This document shows positions 1 through 6,257 of a stretch of DNA of 6,257 bases, piece after piece. Position 1 is the stretch's first letter, and each line of letters opens with the position of its first letter. The notes beneath the pieces were generated by a model. The model was given only the letters and a program-made list of their open reading frames with translations, had not been told where the DNA came from and did not search any database. The position numbers and the translations under genes were made by a program. The stretch covers positions 1 through 6,257 of the forward strand of contig SPLB01000334.1 in the NCBI GenBank assembly GCA_004566265.1. Direction: 5' to 3'. Origin of the DNA: Paracoccaceae bacterium. GTDB taxonomy: Bacteria > Pseudomonadota > Alphaproteobacteria > Rhodobacterales > Rhodobacteraceae.

Positions 1-833
1 AACCCGGCTTGGGGCCCGCTGGAAATCGGTTTGGCTTCAAGGAAATAGAGTTCAGACCGTCCCTGTGGCCGCTGGTGTTCCTGAACCAGCACGTCCACTG
101 GCCCCTCGGCGGTCATCAACGCCTGGACCTGACCACTCAGCACTGGGCCACCGGGAAAGAGGCGCTCGGTCGACTTCACACGCTCACCCACCAGCTTACG
201 CGCGGCTTCGTTCATAAACAAAATGGTTCCGGTGCGGCCGGTTGTAACCATAGGGATTGAAACCTTATCGGTCGCGCGGCCAGACGTTCGGTCCGGCGTG
301 ACGTCTTCGATCCGCCACAGGAAACTCCCGGTCGTCATTTCATGGACGCTCAAACGCAGTTGCCCACTGCGGGCGGAAAGCTCTTCTTTGGCGTGGCCAT
401 CTTTTGTCGCTTTGCTGCGCATCCGAAACACCACTGCAGATGGGTTTGCAAGCAACGACCGCAGCGTCGCGACTAAGGTCTCTGAAGCAGAGCTTTCAAA
501 CCGCTCCAGCGCCGCGCGGTTACACACGTGGATCACGCCTTCCGCATCGGTTACAAAAGATGGTGAAGGATCCTTCTCGATAAAGCCAGTCAGCATGTCG
601 CGCGCCATGGCCCGTTCGCTTATCTGTTTTCGCGCCTGCAAGGCGACAATTGCGGTGACGGCAGCTAGGGTCAGACCGACAGCTGTCATGGCGCGCATGA
701 TCCATTCCGGACCATCGACGAGCCAAGATGCGGCGACAAGCACAAGGGACAGCACCAGAATTGAAACCAGACGCGCCTGTTCAGGCGTTTGCACCTTGAG
801 CGAGGGTACAGAAGACGTGGGACGACCGAACAT
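1..833 (-). CDS. cckA: PAS-domain membrane sensor histidine kinase, N-terminal part; probable CckA
   Basis: Partial gene read leftward off the window edge; 277 codons are visible and open to position 1. Counting from the chosen start, residues 21-39 and about 45-65 are hydrophobic and look like two membrane segments with a very short loop. They are followed by a PAS-like domain (about 82-180; FVTDAEGVIHVCNRAA at 93-108) and a second PAS-like stretch (about 190 onward; TGTILFMNEAARKLVG at 201-216). The histidine-kinase, ATPase and receiver domains would lie beyond the edge and are not seen. This layout fits CckA, the hybrid kinase that phosphorylates ChpT and through it CtrA and CpdR in alphaproteobacteria; the name rests on layout, general resemblance and the CtrA box upstream, so another PAS kinase remains possible. 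The start at 833 is preferred because GGAG lies 5 nt before it (fwd 839-842); an in-frame ATG at 848 has no clear ribosome-binding site. Confidence 0.65.
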   Translation of the reverse strand, partial: MFGRPTSSVPSLKVQTPEQARLVSILVLSLVLVAASWLVDGPEWIMRAMTAVGLTLAAVTAIVALQARKQISERAMARDMLTGFIEKDPSPSFVTDAEGVIHVCNRAALERFESSASETLVATLRSLLANPSAVVFRMRSKATKDGHAKEELSARSGQLRLSVHEMTTGSFLWRIEDVTPDRTSGRATDKVSIPMVTTGRTGTILFMNEAARKLVGERVKSTERLFPGGPVLSGQVQALMTAEGPVDVLVQEHQRPQGRSELYFLEAKPISSGPQAG

Positions 834-882
834 TCCGGCTCCGTTCATGAAAGGTTAAGCCGCACTATCACGACAAAACTGG

Positions 883-898
883 TTAAGGCCAAGTTAAC
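883..898. promoter_or_regulatory. CtrA-type box TTAA-N7-TTAAC upstream of the kinase gene
   Basis: The sequence is TTAAGGCCAAGTTAAC, a perfect match to the full CtrA recognition pattern TTAA-N7-TTAA known from Caulobacter and conserved across alphaproteobacteria. The pattern reads equally well on the minus strand, where TTAA is also followed by C. It lies about 50-65 nt upstream of the preferred kinase start at 833, where a promoter-proximal operator is expected. An additional TTAA half-site is at 854-857, inside a second copy of GGTTAAG (853-859 and 881-887). I found no other TTAA-N7-TTAA in the window. No convincing -35/-10 pair could be placed next to it. The site is seen directly; its occupancy by CtrA is inferred. 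Confidence 0.6.
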
Positions 899-935
899 CA
901 AGCTAAGATCTTTCGTAATTCCCTAAAGCGTGCGC

Positions 936-2105
936 TCAGGACACATGCCGCAATATTGCGATATAGAAACCATCGGTCCCATGGTGCACCAGCCAGGCTT
1001 TCTCGGTCTCAACAGCCCACCCTTGCGTCCGCGAAAGAAAGGCATCCACCTGATCGCGGTTCTCCTGCACCAACATAGAGCAGGTGGCGTAGGCCAAAAC
1101 ACCGCCTGCAGCGACCAGCGCAGCGGCACTATCAAGTATCTGGGATTGCACCTCCAGAGTCCGGTTCAATCCCGCTTGATCGAGGCGCCACTTGCCTTCC
1201 GGTGCCCGACGCCAAGATCCGCTACCGGAACAGGGTGCATCACACAGCACCACATCAAAGGGACCATGCTGCATCGGTTCACCGGGCCGCAACACGTTGA
1301 CCCTTGCTTCCGCGCGGAGGGCGCGCGGCGCAATGTCCTTCATGCGCTTGGGATCTGCGTCATGGGCAAAAAGCCGCAGCTTGGCCCGCGCGGCCAGAGC
1401 CAGCGATTTGCCGCCACCTCCGGCACAATAATCCAGAACTTTCAATCCGTCACTGAGGGGAATGGTATCCACAACGGCCTGACTTGCCGCATCTTGCAAC
1501 TCCACAAACCCGGCCTGGAACACCCTTGAATTTTTGACTTTTCGCGCACCGTGCGAAACGGTCAAGGCCGTCGGTGAGGCCGGGTGGAGCTCGGCCTCAA
1601 TACCCTCCTCTGCCAGCTTGGTGATGGCTTCATTGCGCGTTCCCTTGCCTGTGTTCACACGTAAATGCACCGGAGCACGACGCCTCAGCGCCTGAGCTGC
1701 GGTTTCAGCGCTTGTACCCAAGCTGGAGGCGAAATCGGGCCAGAGCCAGTCTGGGATGTCATTTTCTTCCGCCTTGGAGACAAAACCAACGGCAGGAACT
1801 TTTTCGCTTTCTACCAGCGGCTTAGGCGCATGTCCTTCACCTGTAAATAACGCATCAGGATCAATACCAGCCTCGCGGAGACCGCCGAGAATAAGGCCCC
1901 GCCCGCTGCGTGCCCCGCCAAGCGCCGCATAAGACCGCAGGCACCGCAGCGCTTGAAACACGTGATCGCGCACGGCTGCGCGATCTTTGGACCCCGCAAA
2001 GCGGCTGCGTCGCCCCCAGGAGGTCAGCGCCTGCTCAGCTGCGGCGCCGTCCAGCACATGATCAAGGATTTCAATGGCCGCTTGATAGCGGGCGGCAGGG
2101 GTCAT
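936..2105 (-). CDS. RsmB/NOP-family RNA (cytosine-5)-methyltransferase
   Basis: A 389-residue class I SAM-dependent methyltransferase predicted to make 5-methylcytosine in RNA, in the family of RsmB (16S rRNA C967). The N-terminal part (about 1-130) is helical and resembles the RNA-binding region of RsmB. The catalytic part shows QDAASQ (204-209), SAM-binding motif I DYCAGGGGKSLAL (225-237), motif IV DAPCSGSGSW with Cys292, and motif VI ATCSMLVQEN with Cys342; in this family the motif VI Cys is the nucleophile and the motif IV Cys helps release the product. It is shorter than E. coli RsmB (about 430 residues), and alphaproteobacteria often carry more than one paralogue, so the exact target base is not assigned. 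ATG 2105 is chosen: GAGG sits 8 nt upstream. A GTG at 2126 would add 7 residues (MPIEGGG) with poorer ribosome-binding support. It follows guaB with a 39-bp gap, so an operon is likely. No terminator hairpin is visible after its stop. Confidence 0.92.
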   Translation of the reverse strand: MTPAARYQAAIEILDHVLDGAAAEQALTSWGRRSRFAGSKDRAAVRDHVFQALRCLRSYAALGGARSGRGLILGGLREAGIDPDALFTGEGHAPKPLVESEKVPAVGFVSKAEENDIPDWLWPDFASSLGTSAETAAQALRRRAPVHLRVNTGKGTRNEAITKLAEEGIEAELHPASPTALTVSHGARKVKNSRVFQAGFVELQDAASQAVVDTIPLSDGLKVLDYCAGGGGKSLALAARAKLRLFAHDADPKRMKDIAPRALRAEARVNVLRPGEPMQHGPFDVVLCDAPCSGSGSWRRAPEGKWRLDQAGLNRTLEVQSQILDSAAALVAAGGVLAYATCSMLVQENRDQVDAFLSRTQGWAVETEKAWLVHHGTDGFYIAILRHVS

Positions 2106-2134
2106 GCCCCCGCCCTCGATTGGCACTCGGCCAT
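2102..2134 (-). other. 10-codon mini-ORF overlapping the methyltransferase start (possible coupling leader)
   Basis: Between guaB and the methyltransferase gene an ATG at 2134 opens a reading frame of ten codons, MAECQSRAGA. It ends in TGA at 2104-2102, which overlaps the methyltransferase start codon as ATGA (2105-2102). The ATG has the best ribosome-binding site in the junction: TAAGGAG, of which TAA is the guaB stop, 6 nt upstream. Termination next to the start would allow ribosomes to reinitiate on the methyltransferase gene, i.e. translational coupling to guaB. The sequence arrangement is plain; translation of the peptide is inferred. A sequencing indel that split an original longer N-terminus is an alternative, but the downstream start has its own GAGG. 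Confidence 0.35.
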
Positions 2135-2140
2135 GAGACG

Positions 2141-2144
2141 CTCC

Positions 2145-2147
<3 letters not shown>
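2141..2147 (-). promoter_or_regulatory. Strong Shine-Dalgarno TAAGGAG overlapping the guaB stop codon
   Basis: On the minus strand the guaB TAA stop runs directly into GGAG, forming TAAGGAG, a 7-nt match to the anti-Shine-Dalgarno end of 16S rRNA. It is correctly spaced (6 nt) for ATG 2134 but too far (about 35 nt) from the methyltransferase ATG 2105. It therefore points to translation of the mini-ORF, or to a mis-placed gene start. Confidence 0.5.
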
Positions 2148-3604
<1,457 letters not shown>

Positions 3605-3820
3605 ATGCATAGCCCGTTTGGCGGTCACCCTATGACACAGATCTTTTTGGGGGAAAAGGTCTGCGCCGCAAATTTATTCGCATTTCCGTGCGACCTTTGT
3701 TTGCGGCCGATCAGGAATGAACCTGCGTCTGGCACGCCTGCAGTATTCCCCCAGATCGGTAAGGTAGCGACACCAAGGTTCAACTGTCCCATGACCTATT
3801 GCAGATCCGCGATTAACGGG

Positions 3821-3841
3821 CGCAAGGGCTGAAGCCTTGCG
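3821..3841. repeat. GC-rich hairpin, 7-bp stem and 7-nt loop
   Basis: CGCAAGG (3821-3827) and CCTTGCG (3835-3841) are perfect inverted repeats around the loop GCTGAAG. Neither strand has a T-run after the stem, and no gene ends here, so an intrinsic terminator is unlikely. It lies about 230 bp upstream of guaB. It could be a protein-binding site, a 5'-leader structure of a long guaB transcript, or the remnant of an older terminator. Confidence 0.5.
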
Positions 3842-3872
3842 GACCGACATACTCACCTAAGCCTACTTCAAC

Positions 3873-3898
3873 TGACGCCAATCTAAGTTGTGACGCCA
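3873..3898 (+). repeat. Direct repeats TGACGCCA, 18 bp apart
   Basis: TGACGCCAATC at 3873-3883 and TGACGCCACTC at 3891-3901 match in 10 of 11 positions, with starts 18 bp apart. Half-sites in direct orientation in a divergent promoter region are typical of operators for some regulators, but no regulator is encoded in the window. Function is unknown. Confidence 0.4.
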
Positions 3899-3906
3899 CT
3901 CAATTA

Positions 3907-3948
3907 TAGCTGCAAAATACGCCATATACCGCACTGTCCTTGCAGCTA
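3907..3948. repeat. 9-bp perfect inverted repeat with 24-nt spacer
   Basis: TAGCTGCAA (3907-3915) and TTGCAGCTA (3940-3948) are exact reverse complements separated by 24 nt. On the plus strand the second arm is followed by GTTTTA, too short a T-run for a confident terminator. It sits about 270 bp upstream of the RACo-like gene and just after the TGACGCCA repeats. It may be an operator pair or an RNA stem in the leader. Confidence 0.45.
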
Positions 3949-4174
3949 GTTTTACGCGTTTTGAATTAGGGCACTCACGCACTGGAAATGCATCCAGCAC
4001 GTTGTGAAAACCTGCGCCCGTTCGAAAGTACAGTCGTTTTGTGTCAGCAAATAGTCCAAGCGCCGCATCAAAGCGGGATGAACACTGTGCTGATTTGCTT
4101 GAAAAAAGCTCAGAAACGTCGTGAATATTTCCCACAACGCCGCTGCTTGCCTTTCGAAATGGAAAAAGTGACAT

Positions 4175-4216
4175 ATGTTCGACAACAATCGAAGATCACG
4201 AAAAGGCATGACCTGA
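4175..4216 (+). other. 13-codon mini-ORF overlapping the RACo-like start (TGATG)
   Basis: ATG 4175 opens a frame reading MFDNNRRSRKGMT and ends in TGA at 4214-4216, whose last base is the first base of the RACo-like start codon (TGATG). The frame is closed upstream by a TGA at 4169-4171. A GGAAAAAG stretch begins at 4161, rather far for a ribosome-binding site. The overlap would permit reinitiation, but such short frames arise by chance and the RACo-like gene also has AAAAGG 9 nt before its own ATG. Weak call, recorded because a similar stop-start overlap occurs at the methyltransferase gene. Confidence 0.2.
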
Positions 4217-6257
4217 TGGCAGAAGAACCCCTCGTCGTCTTTACACCTTCCGGCAAACGCGGACGTTTCCCGGTCGGAACCCCTGTGCTGACTGCTGCAC
4301 GCCAGTTGGGTGTGGATTTGGATTCCGTCTGCGGCGGTCGCGGTATTTGCTCAAAATGCCAAATCACACCCTCTTATGGTGAGTTTCCCAAACACGGCGT
4401 GACCGTCGCGGACGACGCACTGAGCGAATGGAACAAGGTCGAACAGCGCTATCAGGACAAACGCGGTCTCATCAACGGTCGTCGCTTGGGGTGTCAGGCT
4501 AAGGTCGAAGGGGATATCGTCATCGACGTCCCGCCGGAAAGCCAGGTGCATCGACAAGTGGTCCGCAAACGCGCTGAAGTCCGTGACATCACGATGAACC
4601 CGGCCGTCCGCCTTTATTATGTTGAGGTCGAAGAGCCCGACATGCACAAACCCTCTGGCGACTTGGAGCGTCTTATTGAAGCGCTCGAAAAGCAGTGGAA
4701 CATCAAAGACGTAGAAGCCGACCTTCGTCTGCTTCAGATCATGCAACCAGTGCTGCGCAAAGGGGATTGGAAAGTCACTGTTGCCGTGCACCTCGGCGAC
4801 GAGACCTCTTCGCCGAAGATTATGCAGATCTGGCCCGGGTTCTATGAAGGCAGCATTTATGGTCTTGCAGTTGACCTCGGTTCTACCACGATTGCAGCGC
4901 ATCTTTGTGATTTGAAAAGCGGTGAGGTCGTGGCCTCCTCTGGTATCATGAACCCACAAATCCGCTTTGGCGAAGATTTGATGAGCCGCGTGTCCTATGC
5001 GATGATGAACGCTGGCGGCGACAGGGAAATGACCTCTGCCGTGCGTGACGGCATGAACGCGCTGTTCGACCAGATCGCGGCGGAGGCTGAAATCGACAAA
5101 GAACTGATCGTAGACGCCGTCTTTGTCTGTAACCCGGTGATGCACCACCTGTTCCTTGGCGTTGACCCGTTTGAATTGGGGCAAGCCCCGTTTGCGCTTG
5201 CGACCTCGGACGCAATGCGCCTGAAGGCGACAGAGCTGGATCTGACCCTCCATCCATCGGCGCGCGTTTACCTGTTGCCTTGTATCGCAGGCCACGTAGG
5301 TGCGGATGCTGCGGCGGTTGCGCTTTCTGAAGCGCCCGACAAATCTGAAGACCTTGCCCTCATCGTGGATGTGGGAACAAACGCAGAGATCCTCTTGGGC
5401 AACAAGGAAAAAGTGCTTGCGTGTTCTTCGCCAACCGGCCCGGCGTTTGAAGGCGCGCAGATATCGTCCGGCCAACGCGCCGCACCCGGTGCCATTGAAC
5501 GGGTCGAGATTGATCCCGTTACCAAAGAACCGCGGTTTCGCATTATTGGCTCGGACATCTGGTCCGATCAAGACGGCTTTGCCGAGGCGGCTGCCGCAAC
5601 CGGAATTACCGGCATTTGTGGATCCGGCATTATTGAAGCCATCGCCGAGATGCGACTTGCCGGTGTCCTGGATGCTTCAGGACTGATTGGCTCGGCCGAG
5701 CAAACAGGCAGCGCGCGCTGCGTGCAAGACGGACGCACCAACGCCTATCTTTTGTGGGATGGCTCTGCCGACGGAGGGCCGACCATCACGGTGACCAACC
5801 CAGACATCCGGGCCATCCAGATGGCCAAGGCCGCACTGTATTCCGGTGCCCGTTTGCTGATGGACAAGTTCGGCGTCGACACTGTCGATCGTGTCGTGCT
5901 GGCCGGAGCCTTTGGGGCGCATATCTCAGCAAAGCACGCGATGGTTCTTGGTATGATCCCCGACTGTGTTCTGGAAAAGGTTACAAGTGCCGGCAATGCC
6001 GCCGGGACCGGCGCGCGCATCGCGCTTTTAAACACAAAAGCGCGCGGTGAGATCGAAGACACCGTCCGCAAAATCGAAAAGATCGAAACAGCAGTCGAAC
6101 CGCGCTTCCAGGAGCATTTTGTGAATGCTTCTGCCATTCCGAACTCGGCAGAGCCTTTTCCCATTTTGGAAAGTGTTGTGACGCTGCCCGGCGTGAACTT
6201 CAATACAGGCGGCGACACAGGCAGCGCTAGCGCTGGCGGACGCCGCCGCCGCCGTCG
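4216..6257 (+). CDS. RACo-like [2Fe-2S] ferredoxin/ASKHA protein: reductive activator of corrinoid enzymes (partial, C-terminal tail cut)
   Basis: 680 codons are visible, open to the right edge. Residues 1-105 form a plant-type ferredoxin domain with cluster ligands Cys39-x5-Cys45-x2-Cys48 and Cys93, the spacing known from RACo. A middle domain (about 110-210) leads to the ASKHA/DUF4445 ATPase domain (about 214-605) with GLAVDLGSTT (217-226), LIVDVGTNAEILLGN (382-396), GICGSGIIEAI (466-476) and VVLAGAFGAHIS (560-571). RACo family proteins use ATP and an electron from the iron-sulfur cluster to reduce inactive Co(II) corrinoid to Co(I) on methyltransferases. The C-terminal [4Fe-4S] cysteine clusters of archaeal RamA are absent. 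In aerobic roseobacters a RamA-like protein has been linked genetically to a split B12-dependent methionine synthase (from memory), so that is a likely partner; other corrinoid methyltransferases are possible. The protein ends in GGRRRRR and probably stops within a few codons. ATG 4216 is chosen (AAAAGG 9 nt upstream); in-frame GTG 4168 and ATG 4159 would add 16 or 19 residues. Confidence 0.9.
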   Translation, partial: MAEEPLVVFTPSGKRGRFPVGTPVLTAARQLGVDLDSVCGGRGICSKCQITPSYGEFPKHGVTVADDALSEWNKVEQRYQDKRGLINGRRLGCQAKVEGDIVIDVPPESQVHRQVVRKRAEVRDITMNPAVRLYYVEVEEPDMHKPSGDLERLIEALEKQWNIKDVEADLRLLQIMQPVLRKGDWKVTVAVHLGDETSSPKIMQIWPGFYEGSIYGLAVDLGSTTIAAHLCDLKSGEVVASSGIMNPQIRFGEDLMSRVSYAMMNAGGDREMTSAVRDGMNALFDQIAAEAEIDKELIVDAVFVCNPVMHHLFLGVDPFELGQAPFALATSDAMRLKATELDLTLHPSARVYLLPCIAGHVGADAAAVALSEAPDKSEDLALIVDVGTNAEILLGNKEKVLACSSPTGPAFEGAQISSGQRAAPGAIERVEIDPVTKEPRFRIIGSDIWSDQDGFAEAAAATGITGICGSGIIEAIAEMRLAGVLDASGLIGSAEQTGSARCVQDGRTNAYLLWDGSADGGPTITVTNPDIRAIQMAKAALYSGARLLMDKFGVDTVDRVVLAGAFGAHISAKHAMVLGMIPDCVLEKVTSAGNAAGTGARIALLNTKARGEIEDTVRKIEKIETAVEPRFQEHFVNASAIPNSAEPFPILESVVTLPGVNFNTGGDTGSASAGGRRRRR
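6021..6044. repeat. Intragenic hairpin, 9-bp perfect stem and 6-nt loop
   Basis: CGCGCTTTT (6021-6029) and AAAAGCGCG (6036-6044) pair perfectly around AAACAC, inside the RACo-like coding sequence (residues RIALLNTKARG). On the plus strand the downstream arm is not followed by T residues. It may be a chance structure or affect mRNA stability. Confidence 0.45.
6222..6235. repeat. 14-bp perfect palindrome in the RACo-like C-terminal coding region
   Basis: CAGCGCTAGCGCTG is a perfect palindrome. It lies in the Gly/Ser/Ala-rich stretch (GSASAGG) that leads into the arginine tail and is directly followed by a CGC-repeat tract. Probably a product of low-complexity coding; no function is assigned. 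Confidence 0.4.

Noticed and set aside
223..858. 211-codon plus-strand open frame
   Set aside because: It is antisense to the PAS kinase frame, which has membrane segments and PAS motifs; the plus frame is Ser/Arg/Ala-rich with no motif.
930..1529. 199-codon plus-strand open frame
   Set aside because: It is antisense to the methyltransferase catalytic domain and has no recognisable motif.
4099..4127. Possible promoter TTGAAA-N17-TGAATA for the RACo-like gene
   Set aside because: The -35 is good but the -10 matches TATAAT at only two positions; too weak to annotate.
3952..4209. 85-codon minus-strand frame near the RACo-like start
   Set aside because: It has no ribosome-binding site, overlaps another open frame in a different phase, and has an unusual Phe/Cys/His-rich composition; treated as non-coding.
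3860..4215. Cobalamin, SAM or SAH riboswitch upstream of the corrinoid-activator gene
   Set aside because: I looked for the B12-box and the conserved SAM-II/SAH core sequences and found none; the inverted repeat alone is not enough.
4208..4216. Three-codon ATG-ACC-TGA frame at the RACo-like start
   Set aside because: The AAAAGG before it is only 1 nt from this ATG, so it cannot serve it; the codon is simply internal to the 13-codon frame.
4351..5571. 406-codon open frame on the minus strand
   Set aside because: It is fully antisense to the well-supported RACo-like gene. Its translation is rich in His/Arg/Val with no recognisable domain, as expected for a shadow of a GC-rich gene.

Overview
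The window looks like chromosomal DNA of an alphaproteobacterium, most likely Rhodobacterales (Roseobacter group). The reasons are the moderately GC-rich coding sequence, a full CtrA-type TTAA-N7-TTAA box in front of a CckA-like sensor kinase, and the character of the encoded proteins (a short RsmB/NOP methyltransferase, and a RACo-type ferredoxin/ASKHA protein in a housekeeping setting). This assignment is an inference; no rRNA or marker gene is present to settle it.

Layout, left to right. (1) Positions 1-833, minus strand: the N-terminal part of a membrane-anchored, PAS-containing sensor kinase, best guess the cell-cycle hybrid kinase CckA, cut by the left edge before its kinase domains. 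Its upstream region (to 935) carries a perfect CtrA box. (2) Positions 936-2105, minus strand: an RsmB/NOP-family cytosine-5 RNA methyltransferase. (3) Positions 2145-3593, minus strand: guaB, IMP dehydrogenase, 39 bp upstream of the methyltransferase and probably cotranscribed with it. A 10-codon mini-ORF with a near-perfect ribosome-binding site fills the junction and overlaps the methyltransferase start as ATGA. (4) Positions 3594-4215: a 622-bp divergent intergenic region without a convincing gene. It is visibly richer in A+T over its right half and holds two hairpin-type inverted repeats and a pair of direct repeats. (5) From 4216 to the right edge, plus strand: a RACo-like protein with an N-terminal [2Fe-2S] domain and a C-terminal ASKHA (DUF4445) domain, predicted to re-activate oxidised corrinoid cofactors of B12-dependent methyltransferases. 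It is complete except for the last few residues of an arginine-rich tail.

The genes do not form one pathway. guaB (GMP synthesis) and the rRNA methyltransferase are housekeeping genes in one likely transcription unit. The kinase is a separate unit, possibly under CtrA control. The RACo gene is transcribed divergently and probably serves a corrinoid methyltransferase, for example methionine synthase, encoded elsewhere or just beyond the right edge. I see no mobile element, CRISPR array, tRNA or rRNA. I do not see an obviously new multi-gene system. The observations most worth following are the CtrA box at the kinase gene, the two stop-start overlapping mini-ORFs, and the structured intergenic region.
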